Source of the DNA: Streptomyces showdoensis | GTDB taxonomy: Bacteria; Actinomycetota; Actinomycetes; Streptomycetales; Streptomycetaceae | Direction of reading: 5' to 3' | Assembly (NCBI RefSeq): GCF_039535475.1 | Contig: NZ_BAAAXG010000026.1 | Location: 3,467,501 to 3,531,500 of the forward strand | Length of the DNA: 64,000 bases | In this document: positions 9,492-18,610 of the stretch, in pieces | Layout of the letters: each line of letters begins with the position of its first letter | Position numbering within the stretch: position 1 is the first letter of the stretch | Program-made: the position numbers and the translations under genes | The notes under the pieces: model-generated | The model's database searches: none | What the model was told of the DNA's origin: nothing | The model's input: only the letters and a program-made list of their open reading frames with translations

Positions 9492-9508
9492 ATTGACCCT
9501 TAGACAAT
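9492..9508 (-). promoter_or_regulatory. Candidate autoregulatory operator of gntR
   Basis: On the minus strand this 17-bp element reads ATTGTC-TAAGG-GTCAAT, a partial dyad 23 bp upstream of the gntR start. TTGTC half-sites are common for FadR-type GntR proteins. A similar TTGTCT is present at 8555-8560 in the aceE leader. Confidence 0.45.
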
Positions 9509-9511
9509 ACG

Positions 9512-9553
9512 GCGGTGTCCCCGCCCGGAAACACATCCGGACGGGGACACCGC
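9512..9553 (-). terminator. Strong terminator after sucB
   Basis: GCGGTGTCCCCG pairs perfectly with CGGGGACACCGC, and inner CCGGA/TCCGG extend the stem around a 6-nt loop. It separates sucB from the gntR promoter. Confidence 0.9.
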
Positions 9554-9590
9554 AGGTGAGGCTTGTTACGTTGCCTTCCGGCAGCGTGTC

Positions 9591-11369
9591 TTACAGACCG
9601 AGGTCGACCTCGAACTCGCCGGCCTCCAGGATCGCCTTGACGGCCGTCAGGTAGCGGGCGGCGTCGGCGCCGTCCACCAGACGGTGGTCGTAGGAGAGCG
9701 TCAGGTAGGTCATGTCGCGGACGCCGATGACGGTGCCCTCGGCGGTCTCGATGACGGCCGGACGCTTGACCGTGGCACCGATGCCCAGGATGGCGACCTG
9801 GTTCGGCGGCACGATGATCGTGTCGAACAGCGCACCGCGCGAACCGGTGTTGCTGATGGTGAAGGTCGCACCGGCGAGCTCGTCCGGCGTGATCTTGTTG
9901 CCGCGGACCTTGCCGGCCAGCTCGGCGGTGGCCTTGGAGATGCCGGCGATGTTCAGGTCGCCCGCACCCTTGATGACCGGGGTCATCAGGCCCTTCTCGG
10001 AGTCCACCGCGATCCCGATGTTCTCGGAGTCGAAGTAGGTGATCGTGCCCTCGTCCTCGTTGATCCGGGCGTTGATGACCGGGTGGGCCTTCAGCGCCTG
10101 GGCCGCCGCCTTCACGAAGAACGGCATCGGGGAGAGCTTGACGCCCTCACGGGCGGCGAAGGCGTCCTTCGCGCGGCCGCGGAGCTTCATCAGCTTGGTG
10201 ATGTCGACCTCGACGACCGAGGACAGCTGGGCCTGGCCGTGCAGCGCCTTCATCATGTTGTCGCCGATGACCTTGCGCATGCGGGTCATCTTGACGGTCT
10301 GGCCACGCAGCGGCGAGACCTCCAGGGCCGGAGCCTTGGACGCGGCGGCCGGGGCGGCGGCCGGAGCGGCGGCGGCCGGAGCCGGAGCGGCCTTCTTGGC
10401 CTCGGCGGCCGCGAGGACGTCCTGCTTGCGGATGCGCCCGCCGACGCCCGTGCCCTTGACGGCCGCCAGGTCGACACCGTTCTCGGTGGCGAGCTTGCGG
10501 ACCAGCGGGGTCACGTACGCGCCGTCCTCCGCCGGCTGTGCGGCGGCGGGGGCGGCCGGGGCGACCGGAGCCGGGGCGGCGACCGGGGCGGCGGGCGCGA
10601 CCGGGGCCGGGGCGGCGACCGGGGCGGCCGGGGCGGGCGCCGGAGCCGGAGCGGCCGGAGCCGGAGCGGCCGGGGCCGGGGCGGCCGGGGCCGGAGCGGC
10701 CGGGGCCGGGGCTGCGGCGGCCGGAGCCGGGGCGGCGGCGGGCGCGGCACCGGCGGCACCGATGACGGCCAGCTTGGCGCCGACCTCGGCGGTCTCGTCC
10801 TCGCCGACGACGATCTCGAGCAGCACGCCGGAGGCGGGCGCCGGGATCTCGGTGTCGACCTTGTCCGTGGAGACCTCGAGCAGCGGCTCGTCGGCCTCGA
10901 CGGTCTCGCCGACCGACTTCAGCCAGCGGGTGACGGTGCCCTCGGTGACGGACTCGCCCAGCGCGGGCAGCACGACGTCGGTGCCCTGAGCGGCACCGGC
11001 GGGGGCGGCGGCCGGGGCCTCGGCCACGGGGGCCGGGGCGGCGGGGGCCTCGGCGACCGGCGCCGGGGCGGCCGGGGCCGGGGCGGCGGCCGGCTCGGCG
11101 GCCGGCGCGGAGGCAGCGGCGGGGGCGCCGGTGCCGTCGTCGATGATGGCCAGCTCGGCGCCGACCTCGACCGTCTCGTCCTCGGCGACCTTGATGGAGG
11201 CCAGGATGCCCGAGGCGGGGGCGGGGATCTCGGTGTCGACCTTGTCGGTCGAGACCTCGAGCAGCGGCTCGTCAGCCTCGACGCGCTCGCCCTCGGCCTT
11301 GAGCCAGCGGGTGACGGTGCCCTCGGTGACGCTCTCGCCGAGCGCCGGCAGGGTTACGGAAACCGACAT
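9591..11369 (-). CDS. sucB: Dihydrolipoamide acyltransferase (E2) with two lipoyl domains
   Basis: This 592-residue core protein of a 2-oxoacid dehydrogenase complex accepts acyl groups from E1 and passes them to CoA. Two near-identical lipoyl domains carry the attachment lysines in TDKVDTEIP at K43 and K170. Ala-Pro linkers separate them from a peripheral subunit-binding domain ([17 protein letters not shown], around residue 290) and from the catalytic domain, whose motif HRLVDG starts at H562. It is often annotated as the succinyltransferase. Its position beside aceE and lpdA, and the shared-E2 arrangement known in actinobacteria, suggest that it serves pyruvate dehydrogenase, possibly also oxoglutarate dehydrogenase. 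lpdA lies 62 bp upstream. Confidence 0.95.
   Translation of the reverse strand: MSVSVTLPALGESVTEGTVTRWLKAEGERVEADEPLLEVSTDKVDTEIPAPASGILASIKVAEDETVEVGAELAIIDDGTGAPAAASAPAAEPAAAPAPAAPAPVAEAPAAPAPVAEAPAAAPAGAAQGTDVVLPALGESVTEGTVTRWLKSVGETVEADEPLLEVSTDKVDTEIPAPASGVLLEIVVGEDETAEVGAKLAVIGAAGAAPAAAPAPAAAAPAPAAPAPAAPAPAAPAPAAPAPAPAPAAPVAAPAPVAPAAPVAAPAPVAPAAPAAAQPAEDGAYVTPLVRKLATENGVDLAAVKGTGVGGRIRKQDVLAAAEAKKAAPAPAAAAPAAAPAAASKAPALEVSPLRGQTVKMTRMRKVIGDNMMKALHGQAQLSSVVEVDITKLMKLRGRAKDAFAAREGVKLSPMPFFVKAAAQALKAHPVINARINEDEGTITYFDSENIGIAVDSEKGLMTPVIKGAGDLNIAGISKATAELAGKVRGNKITPDELAGATFTISNTGSRGALFDTIIVPPNQVAILGIGATVKRPAVIETAEGTVIGVRDMTYLTLSYDHRLVDGADAARYLTAVKAILEAGEFEVDLGL
10540..10760. repeat. Ala-Pro linker repeats in sucB
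   Basis: Repetitive GCC/CCG-rich DNA encodes a long run of alternating Ala and Pro after the second lipoyl domain. Such swinging-arm linkers are normal in E2 proteins. The DNA is low in complexity and may vary in length between strains. Confidence 0.85.
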
Positions 11370-11431
11370 GGTTTCGGTTGCTCCTATCGAATGTGCGGAA
11401 AGTGGTCGTCGCGCCCTGAGTGACGTGAGCG

Positions 11432-12820
11432 TCAGTCGTGGGAGTGAAGAGGCTTGCCGGCCAGGGCCAGGTGGGCCTCGCCGAGGGCCTCGTTCTGCGT
11501 CGGGTGGGCGTGGATGAGCTGCGCGACCTCGGCCGGCAGCGCCTCCCAGTTGTAGATCAGCTGCGCCTCGCCGACCTGCTCGCCCATGCGGTCACCGACC
11601 ATGTGGACGCCGACCACGGCACCGTCCTTGACCTGGACGAGCTTGATCTCGCCCGCGGTCTTGAGGATCTTGCTCTTGCCGTTGCCCGCGAGGTTGTACT
11701 TGAGGGCGACGACCTTGTCCGCGCCGTAGACCTCCTTGGCCTTGGCCTCGGTGATGCCGACGGAGGCGACCTCGGGGTGGCAGTACGTCACCCGCGGGAC
11801 ACCGTCGTAGTCGATCGGGACGGTCTTCAGACCGGCCAGCCGCTCCGCCACCAGGATGCCCTCGGCGAAGCCGACGTGCGCGAGCTGGAGGGTCGGGACC
11901 AGGTCGCCGACCGCGGAGACGGTGGGCACGTTGGTGCGCATGTACTCGTCGACGAGGACGTAGCCGCGGTCCATCGCGACGCCCTGCTCCTCGTAGCCGA
12001 GACCGGCCGAGACCGGGCCGCGGCCGATGGCGACGAGCAGCACCTCGGCCTCGAAGGTCTTGCCGTCGGCCAGGGTGACCTTGACACCGGTCTCGGTGTA
12101 CTCGGCCGACTGGAAGAAGGTGCCGAGGTTGAACTTGATGCCCCGCTTGCGGAACGCGCGCTCCAGCAGCTTCGAGCTGTTCTCGTCCTCGACCGGGACC
12201 AGGTGCTTCAGGCCCTCGATGACGGTGACGTCGGTGCCGAAGGACTTCCACGCGGAGGCGAACTCGACGCCGATGACGCCGCCGCCGAGGATGATCGCGG
12301 ACTCCGGGACCCGGTCCAGGGTCAGCGCGTGGTCCGAGGAGATGATGCGGTTGCCGTCGATCTCCAGGCCGGGGAGCGACTTCGGCACGGAGCCGGTGGC
12401 GAGGAGGACGTGACGGCCCTCGACGCGGCGGCCGTCGACGTCCACCGAGGTCGGCGAGGACAGGTGGCCGGTGCCCTCGATGTACGTCACCTTGCGGGAG
12501 GCGACCAGACCCTGCAGGCCCTTGTACAGGCCCGAGATCACGTCGTCCTTGTACTTGTGCACGGCCTTGATGTCGATGCCCTCGAAGGAGGCCTTGACAC
12601 CGAACTGCTCCGCCTCGCGCGCCTGGTCGGCGACCTCGCCGGCGTGGAGCAGGGCCTTCGTCGGGATGCAGCCGTTGTGCAGGCAGGTGCCGCCGAGCTT
12701 GTTCTTCTCGATCAGTGCGACGTCCAGGCCCAGCTGCGCTCCGCGCAGCGCCGCGGCGTAACCGCCGCTACCGCCGCCGAGGATCACTAGGTCGAAAACG
12801 GTGCTGGCGTCGTTCGCCAC
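11432..12820 (-). CDS. lpdA: Dihydrolipoyl dehydrogenase (E3)
   Basis: This 462-residue FAD flavoprotein re-oxidises dihydrolipoamide with NAD+. It has the FAD motif GGGSGG at residues 15-20, the redox disulfide C46/C51 in GGTCLHNGC, the NAD-binding [10 protein letters not shown], and the C-terminal [11 protein letters not shown] that carries the catalytic His-Glu pair. The GTG at 12820 was chosen over an ATG six codons upstream because GGAGGA is then 6 bp away; the upstream codons would themselves encode that site. It lies upstream of sucB, probably in one transcript, and serves pyruvate and other 2-oxoacid dehydrogenases. Confidence 0.97.
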   Translation of the reverse strand: MANDASTVFDLVILGGGSGGYAAALRGAQLGLDVALIEKNKLGGTCLHNGCIPTKALLHAGEVADQAREAEQFGVKASFEGIDIKAVHKYKDDVISGLYKGLQGLVASRKVTYIEGTGHLSSPTSVDVDGRRVEGRHVLLATGSVPKSLPGLEIDGNRIISSDHALTLDRVPESAIILGGGVIGVEFASAWKSFGTDVTVIEGLKHLVPVEDENSSKLLERAFRKRGIKFNLGTFFQSAEYTETGVKVTLADGKTFEAEVLLVAIGRGPVSAGLGYEEQGVAMDRGYVLVDEYMRTNVPTVSAVGDLVPTLQLAHVGFAEGILVAERLAGLKTVPIDYDGVPRVTYCHPEVASVGITEAKAKEVYGADKVVALKYNLAGNGKSKILKTAGEIKLVQVKDGAVVGVHMVGDRMGEQVGEAQLIYNWEALPAEVAQLIHAHPTQNEALGEAHLALAGKPLHSHD

Positions 12821-13088
12821 GTCACGTCCTCCATGCATGTGCGCTCGTCGCCGGTCTGCGGTGACCGGGCGGCGGCTGGTGTCCGGCCGCTTTTCTTCGG
12901 CCCTGTGGTGGGGGCCCTGTCCTGCCGAGAACCCATCTTCGCACTTGTTGACGGACGACGGGACGCGGGGCCGGTGGATGAGACCGGCCGATGGTCCGTA
13001 CGGACCGGTAACGCGGGGGTGCCGAGCTGCGGATTTCGTCGCGGGCGAACGGCGCGGAACCGGCGCGGGACCGGGCCCGGGAACGGGC
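12821..13088. other. lpdA upstream region
   Basis: This is the larger part of a 322-bp gap between pepA and lpdA. It must hold the lpdA promoter, but I see no clear -10/-35 pair. GCCCTGTCCTGCC at 12914-12926 is the inverse of the 13-mer in the aceE leader. No small gene is apparent. Confidence 0.5.
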
Positions 13089-13121
13089 GACGGCCCCGGG
13101 GACAGGGGTCCCGGGGCCGTC
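13089..13121 (-). terminator. Terminator after pepA
   Basis: GACGGCCCCGGG and CCCGGGGCCGTC form a perfect 12-bp stem around a 9-nt loop, 22 bp after the pepA stop. Confidence 0.9.
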
Positions 13122-13142
13122 ACCGTCGGATCGGGGGCTCGC

Positions 13143-14651
13143 TCAGAGCTCGCCGTCCGCGTGGCGCTCGGCCAGCTTCACCAGGGTGCGCACCGAGGAG
13201 CCGGTGCCGCCCTTCGGGGTGTAGCCGTACGGGGCGCCTTCGTGGAAGGCCGGGCCCGCGATGTCCAGGTGGGCCCAGGTGATGCCCTCGCCCACGAACT
13301 CCTGCAGGAACAGACCGGCGACCAGGCCGCCGCCCATCCGGACGCCCATGTTGGCGATGTCGGCGGTGGGGGAGTCCATGGACTTGCGCAGGTCCGCCGG
13401 GAGCGGCATCGGCCAGGACTGCTCGCCGACCTCCTCGGCGATCTCGTGGATCGCGGTCCGGTAGTCGTCGTCGTTGGCCATGATGCCGAAGGTGCGGTCG
13501 CCCAGGGCCAGCACCATGGCGCCGGTCAGGGTGGCCACGTCGACGATCGCGTCCGGGTCCTCCTCCGAGGCCTTGGTCAGCGCGTCGGCCAGGACCAGGC
13601 GGCCCTCGGCGTCCGTGTTGAGGACCTCGACGGTCTTGCCGCTGTACATGCGCAGCACGTCGCCGGGGCGGGTGGCCGAGCCGGACGGCATGTTCTCGGC
13701 GAGCGCGAGCCAGCCGGTGACGTTGACGGCCAGGCCGAGGCGGGCCGCGGCGACGACGGCGGAGAACACGGCGGCGGCGCCGCTCATGTCGCACTTCATC
13801 GTCTCGTTGTGACCGGCCGGCTTGAGGGAGATGCCGCCCGAGTCGTAGGTGATGCCCTTGCCGACCAGGGCGAGGGTCTGCTCCGCCTTCGGGTGGGTGT
13901 AGGCGATCCGGACCAGGCGCGGCGGGTTCTGCGAACCCTGGCCGACGCCCAGGATGCCGCCGTAGCCGCCCTTGGCGAGCGCCTTCTCGTCGAGCACCTG
14001 GACCTTGAGGCCGTACTCCTTGCCGGCGGCCTGGGCGGCGGCGGCGAAGGCGACCGGGTGGAGGTCGTTCGGCGGCTGGTTGATCAGGTCGCGGGAGCGG
14101 TTGATCTCCTCGGCGACGATCTGCGCGCGCTCCGCGGCGGCCTTGTAGGCCTTGTCGCGGGGCTTGGCGCCGAGCAGGGCGACCTCGGCCAGCGGCTTCT
14201 TGGCGTCCTTGTCGGCCTCCTGGTACGCGGTGTAGGCGTACGCGCCGAGCAGCGCGCCCTCGGCGATCGCGGCCGCGTCCTCCGGGGCGGAGACCGGCAG
14301 CGCGAAGGCGGCCTTCTTCGAGCCGGTCAGGAGGCGGGCGGCGGTGCCGGCGGCGCGGCGGAGCGTCTCGGCCGCGTAGGCCTCGTCGTCCTCCGGGACG
14401 GAGCCCAGGCCGACGGCCAGGATCACGGGGGCCTTCACACCGGCGGGGGCGGGCAGCTTGGTCGCCTCACCTTCGGCACCGGAGGCACCCAGAGTCTCCA
14501 GGACGGCGGCGAGCCCGCCGTCGAAGGCCTGGTCGACGGCCTCGGCGCCGGGGGCGACGACGAGCGCCTTGCCGGACTTCGCGACGCCGACCACGAGGGC
14601 GTCGGCGCGCAGCGTCGCCGCTCCGGCGGTGCTGAGAGTGAGAGCAGTCAC
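13143..14651 (-). CDS. pepA: Leucyl aminopeptidase (M17)
   Basis: This 502-residue cytosolic aminopeptidase removes N-terminal residues from peptides and uses two divalent metals. The M17 signature NTDAEGRLVLAD is intact. Upstream are the metal/catalytic stretch GKGITYDSGGISLKP and MKCDMSGAA. The N-terminal macro-like domain (about residues 1-170) is less conserved, as usual. The GTG at 14651 gives the normal family length; the frame extends further upstream but without family sequence. It is divergent from the exopolysaccharide operon across about 300 bp. It is a housekeeping enzyme with no evident link to that operon. Confidence 0.95.
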   Translation of the reverse strand: MTALTLSTAGAATLRADALVVGVAKSGKALVVAPGAEAVDQAFDGGLAAVLETLGASGAEGEATKLPAPAGVKAPVILAVGLGSVPEDDEAYAAETLRRAAGTAARLLTGSKKAAFALPVSAPEDAAAIAEGALLGAYAYTAYQEADKDAKKPLAEVALLGAKPRDKAYKAAAERAQIVAEEINRSRDLINQPPNDLHPVAFAAAAQAAGKEYGLKVQVLDEKALAKGGYGGILGVGQGSQNPPRLVRIAYTHPKAEQTLALVGKGITYDSGGISLKPAGHNETMKCDMSGAAAVFSAVVAAARLGLAVNVTGWLALAENMPSGSATRPGDVLRMYSGKTVEVLNTDAEGRLVLADALTKASEEDPDAIVDVATLTGAMVLALGDRTFGIMANDDDYRTAIHEIAEEVGEQSWPMPLPADLRKSMDSPTADIANMGVRMGGGLVAGLFLQEFVGEGITWAHLDIAGPAFHEGAPYGYTPKGGTGSSVRTLVKLAERHADGEL

Positions 14652-14911
14652 GGTGGTGAAATCTCGCTTCCATTGAGTTCTGTGGCGGTCGAGGGATGGG
14701 CCGACCGTGCCCGCCGCATCGTATTTCGGCCCGATGAGCGCCGAGAACGAGCCTACGCCCGCTCGCCGTGTTCGCTCACGGCGGCGGTGATTCACTCATC
14801 CGTGGTGTCTCTTTCATGTTTACCCCGCCGGGTCCGGGAGCTCCTTCACACTCGCCTCAATCGCGCAAGGGCGACGCCCTCGCCTTTGCATCCTCTGCAG
14901 CATCTCCACAG
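14652..14911. other. Divergent upstream region of pepA and the exopolysaccharide operon
   Basis: This is most of the 304-bp gap between two divergent genes, and it should hold both promoters. I cannot name either with confidence. A short GGGCG-AC-GCCC hairpin sits within 14869-14885. No coding sequence is supported. Confidence 0.45.
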
Positions 14912-14947
14912 GTCCCCCCGACCGGGCGGGCCTGCCCGAGGGGGGAC
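14912..14947 (+). promoter_or_regulatory. Leader hairpin that buries the first RBS of the exopolysaccharide operon
   Basis: GTCCCCCC (14912-14919) pairs with GGGGGGAC (14940-14947), and an inner CGGGC/GCCCG pair extends the stem. The right arm is the only purine-rich Shine-Dalgarno candidate for the ATG at 14956, so the folded RNA would hide it. No ligand-binding fold is recognisable, so it may be a simple attenuating hairpin or a target for a protein or small RNA. Confidence 0.5.
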
Positions 14948-14955
14948 ACCGTCCG

Positions 14956-17070
14956 ATGGACTCCGGCCGAATCCGTACGCCCAGAACCGCCCGCACACCC
15001 CGTGCGCACCGCCCGCCGCGCACGCCCCTGTCCGGGCGCCTCGCGGTCCTCGCCGCCGCCGGCCTGCTCGCCACCGTCGTCCCGTCCGCACAGGCGGGCG
15101 CCGCCGAGCAGGCCCCGCGCGTGGACCTCACGGTGCTCGTCGTCGACGACGGCGGCAGCGCGGTCGAGGCGATCACCGCCGAGCTGAAGGGCTCCGGGGT
15201 GCCCTACCGCACGCTCGACCTGAACGACGCGAACCGCCCGACGCTCACCGCCGCCTTCCTCAGCGAGCCCAGCGACCCGGTGACCGGCCGCCCCCGCGCC
15301 AAGTACCAGGGCGTCGTCCTCCCGCACGAGGCCGTCTTCGGCCCCGACTCCGCGGAGCAGGCCGCCCTCGTCGCGTACGAGAAGACCTTCGGCATCCCGC
15401 AGGTCGACGCGTACACCTGGGCCCACCCCGGCGTCGGGCTCGACTACACCTCCGACGGCGGCTACTCCGGCGTCCTCGACGGCGCCCGCGCCTACGTCAC
15501 GCCCGCCGGGCAGGGCGGCCCCTTCCGGCACCTCAGGGGGGCGGTGGACTTCGAGGACAACGACCCGTCCGTCTCCGAGAGCTACGGCTACGCCGGCCGC
15601 CCCCGGGCCGGCTACACCAGCTACCTGGACATGCCCGTCGCGGGCGGCGCCCGGGCCAGCCTGATCGGCGAGTACGCCCACGACGGGCGGCGCGAGCTGG
15701 TGGTCTCCTTCGCGTACAACCGCTACCAGCGCCAGTTCCGGGCGCTGGCCCGCGGCATCGTCGAATGGCTCACCCAGGGCGTCCACCTCGGGCAGGAGCG
15801 CAACTACCTCTCGGTCCACGTCGACGACGTGCTCGCCCCCGACGCCCGCTGGGACACCGCGCGCAACTGCACCCCCGGCGACCTCGACTGCCCCGGCGGC
15901 GACGGGGAGGCCGAGAACCCGATCCGGATGACCGCCGCCGACGCCCAGTACGCGGCCGCCTGGCAGAAGTCCTCCGGCCTCCTCCTCGACCTGGTCTACA
16001 ACGGCGGCCAGGGCGAGCAGTGGAAGACCGAGCACGGCGGCACCGACCCGCTCGCCACCCGGCTGCTCGCCGACCGCGCCCAGTACCGCTGGGTCAACCA
16101 CACCTACACCCATCCGTTCCTCGGCTGCGTCCAGGACAACACCACCGTCCCCTGGCAGTGCGCCAAGGACCCGGTGACCGGGGCCGTGAAGTGGACCAGC
16201 CGCAGCGAGATCTCCGCCCAGATCCGCGACAACCTGAACTGGGCCCTCGGCAAGGGCGTCTCCGTCGACCGCACCGAGCTGGTCACCGGTGAGCACTCCG
16301 GCCTGAAGACGCTGCCCCAGCAGCCCGCGGACAACCCCAACCTCGCCGGGGCGCTCGCCGACAACGGCGTGGAGTGGACCGCGAGCGACAACTCGCGCGA
16401 ACCGCAGCAACGTTCCGTCGGCACCGGCTCCCTCGCCGCGCAGACCGTGCCCCGCCACCCCATGAACGTGTACTACAACGTGGGCACCGCCGCCGAGATG
16501 ACCGACGAGTACAACTGGATCTACACCTCGCGCGCCGACGGCGGCAGCGGGATCTGCGAGTCCAACCCGGCCTCCACCTGCCTGCCCGCCCCGCTCGACC
16601 CGGCCACCGGCTACGCGGAGCACATCGCGCCGCAGGAGGCCCGCACCGCCCTCTCCCACGTCATGGGCAACGACCCGCGCCCGCACTACGTGCACCAGTC
16701 CAACCTCGCCGAGGAGCGCATCCTCTACCCGGTCCTCGACAAGGTCCTCGCCGACTACCGCGAGCTCTTCGCGGCCAACACGCCGCTGGTCAACCCGCGC
16801 CAGAAGGACGTCGGCACCGAGCTGGACCGCCGCGCCGCCTGGGAGCGGGCGCTCGCCGACGGCAAGGTCACCGCCTACCGGGTCGGCGCCACCGTCACCG
16901 TGAAGGCCCCCTCCGGCGTGGACGTCCCGCTCACCGCCCCCGAGGGCACCCGCAAGCAACTCCTGCTCGGCACCACGGCCTTCGGCACGGCGTACGCGGG
17001 CACCCGGTCCGCCTGGACCGGCCCCGAGCTGCTGCAGACCTCGATCACGCTCAAACTGCCCACCACCTGA
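14956..17070 (+). CDS. Secreted Agd3-like exopolysaccharide deacetylase (CE18-like)
   Basis: This 704-residue protein has a long arginine-rich signal peptide, with hydrophobic core LAVLAAAGLLATVV and likely cleavage after AQAGA near residue 52. Residues about 55-270 form a beta-rich, carbohydrate-binding-like part. A deacetylase-like domain follows: SVHVDD with D290/D291, and NHTYTH with H382 and H386, match the metal-binding Asp-His-His set of polysaccharide deacetylases. The HTYTH version and domain order resemble fungal Agd3, which removes acetyl groups from N-acetylgalactosamine polymers. It is first in a five-gene operon with a PelF-type transferase 28 bp downstream and two galactosaminidase-like hydrolases. 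The substrate is inferred. Confidence 0.72.
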   Translation: MDSGRIRTPRTARTPRAHRPPRTPLSGRLAVLAAAGLLATVVPSAQAGAAEQAPRVDLTVLVVDDGGSAVEAITAELKGSGVPYRTLDLNDANRPTLTAAFLSEPSDPVTGRPRAKYQGVVLPHEAVFGPDSAEQAALVAYEKTFGIPQVDAYTWAHPGVGLDYTSDGGYSGVLDGARAYVTPAGQGGPFRHLRGAVDFEDNDPSVSESYGYAGRPRAGYTSYLDMPVAGGARASLIGEYAHDGRRELVVSFAYNRYQRQFRALARGIVEWLTQGVHLGQERNYLSVHVDDVLAPDARWDTARNCTPGDLDCPGGDGEAENPIRMTAADAQYAAAWQKSSGLLLDLVYNGGQGEQWKTEHGGTDPLATRLLADRAQYRWVNHTYTHPFLGCVQDNTTVPWQCAKDPVTGAVKWTSRSEISAQIRDNLNWALGKGVSVDRTELVTGEHSGLKTLPQQPADNPNLAGALADNGVEWTASDNSREPQQRSVGTGSLAAQTVPRHPMNVYYNVGTAAEMTDEYNWIYTSRADGGSGICESNPASTCLPAPLDPATGYAEHIAPQEARTALSHVMGNDPRPHYVHQSNLAEERILYPVLDKVLADYRELFAANTPLVNPRQKDVGTELDRRAAWERALADGKVTAYRVGATVTVKAPSGVDVPLTAPEGTRKQLLLGTTAFGTAYAGTRSAWTGPELLQTSITLKLPTT

Positions 17071-17098
17071 CCACGCCAGCACGTCCGGGGGGACTCAC

Positions 17099-18610
17099 AT
17101 GCCGAGCAGTGGCCGTCACGTCACCATGCTCACCGAAGGCACCTATCCACACGTGCACGGGGGCGTCAGCACCTGGTGCGACCAGCTCGTCCGCGGCATG
17201 CCCGAGGTCGACTTCCGCATCCTCGCCCTCACCGGCAGCGGCCGCGAACCCGTGACCTGGGAGCTGCCGCCGAACATCTCCGAGCACCGCTCCTTCCCGC
17301 TCTGGGGCACCCCGGAGCGGGGCGGGGCCCTTCGGGGCCGGGCACGCCGCCGCTTCCTCGACACCTACGAGCGCTTCCTGCTCTCGATCCTCGACCCCAG
17401 CGCGGGCTGCGACTTCGGCGAGGGCCTCTACGCCCTGGCCGAACTCGCCCGCCAGGGACGCCTGACCGCCGCCCTGCGCTCCGAGCGGGTGCTGCGCTCC
17501 CTCATGTGGATCTGGGCCATGCCACACCTGCCGACGGCCGTGGCCAGGCCCACCGTCCACGACGCCCTCACCGCCACCGACCTGCTCGAACACGCCCTGC
17601 GCCCGCTCGCCGCCCGGATACCCGGCGACCGCGTGGCGCACGCCGTCTCCAGCGGTCTCGCCACGCTGCCGGCGCTCGCCGCCCAGCACTTCGAAGGGGT
17701 GCCCTTCCTGCTCACCGAACACGGCATCTACCTCCGCGAGCGCTACCTCGGCTACCGCACCGAGGCCCAGCGCTGGCCGGTCAAGGCCCTCATGCTCGGC
17801 TTCTACCGCGAGCTCAACTCCCTCGGCTACCGCAAGGCCGACCTCATCACCCCCTGCAACCAGTACAACCGGCGCTGGGAGGAGCGCGGCGGCGCCCCCG
17901 CCGACCGCATCCGCACCGTCTACAACGGCGTCGACCCCGCCGCCTTCCCCTGGGCCGGGCCCGAACCGGAGACGCCCACCCTCAGCTGGGTCGGCCGGGT
18001 CGACCCGATCAAGGACCTGGAGACCCTGATCCGGGCGTACGCGATCGTCCGCGCCGAGATCCCCGAACTCCTGCTCCGGCTCTTCGGCCCCGTCCCGGCG
18101 GGCAACGAGGACTACCGCACCCGGCTGGAGAAGCTCGCCGCCGAACTCGGCGTCGCCGACGGGGTCGGCTTCGAGGGCCGCACCTCCGACGTCGCCGGGG
18201 CCTACGCGGCCGGCAACATCGTGATGCTCTCCTCGATCAGCGAGGGCTTCCCCTTCTCCCTCATCGAGGCCATGTCCTGCGGCCGGGCCACCGTCTCCAC
18301 GGACGTCGGCGGGGTCCGCGAGGCCGTCGGCGACACCGGCCTGGTCGTCCCGCCCCGGGAACCGGCCGTGATGGCCGCGGCCGTCGCCGGACTCCTCCAC
18401 GACGACACCCGGCGCGCCGCCCTGGCCCGGGACGCCCGGCAGCGCGTGGTCGACCGCTTCACCCTGCACCGCTCGGTCGACGGCTTCCGCCGGATCTACC
18501 TCGAACTCGCGGGCCGGCGGCCGACCGCGCCGCCCGCCGAGACCGGCGACTGGACCACCCGCCTCACCGACCCCTGGCGCGCCGAACTGCTGGGAGGTGC
18601 CCGGGCATGA
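17099..18610 (+). CDS. pelF: PelF-type GT4 glycosyltransferase
   Basis: This 503-residue cytosolic glycosyltransferase begins VTMLTEGTYPHVHGGVSTWC, the N-terminal signature of PelF/DUF3492 proteins (compare EGTYP-GGVSSW in Pseudomonas PelF). The C-terminal half is a GT-B GT4 domain with LSWVGRVDPIKDLETLI and SSISEGFPFSLIEAMSCG, whose two Glu residues form the EX7E motif that binds the sugar nucleotide. PelF uses UDP-linked N-acetylhexosamine to build the Pel chain. Here it should build the polymer for the preceding deacetylase. Its stop overlaps the next start by ATGA. The symbol names the family; identity of the polymer is inferred. Confidence 0.85.
   Translation: MPSSGRHVTMLTEGTYPHVHGGVSTWCDQLVRGMPEVDFRILALTGSGREPVTWELPPNISEHRSFPLWGTPERGGALRGRARRRFLDTYERFLLSILDPSAGCDFGEGLYALAELARQGRLTAALRSERVLRSLMWIWAMPHLPTAVARPTVHDALTATDLLEHALRPLAARIPGDRVAHAVSSGLATLPALAAQHFEGVPFLLTEHGIYLRERYLGYRTEAQRWPVKALMLGFYRELNSLGYRKADLITPCNQYNRRWEERGGAPADRIRTVYNGVDPAAFPWAGPEPETPTLSWVGRVDPIKDLETLIRAYAIVRAEIPELLLRLFGPVPAGNEDYRTRLEKLAAELGVADGVGFEGRTSDVAGAYAAGNIVMLSSISEGFPFSLIEAMSCGRATVSTDVGGVREAVGDTGLVVPPREPAVMAAAVAGLLHDDTRRAALARDARQRVVDRFTLHRSVDGFRRIYLELAGRRPTAPPAETGDWTTRLTDPWRAELLGGARA

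Noticed and set aside
9684..11423. Plus-strand frame opposite sucB, very Gly/Arg-rich
   Set aside because: It mirrors the Ala-Pro linker repeats and has no protein-like features.
12801..16292. Plus-strand open frame of about 1163 codons across lpdA upstream DNA, pepA and the deacetylase
   Set aside because: It crosses terminators and two well-supported genes on either strand, and its product is Arg/Gly/Pro-rich without any domain.
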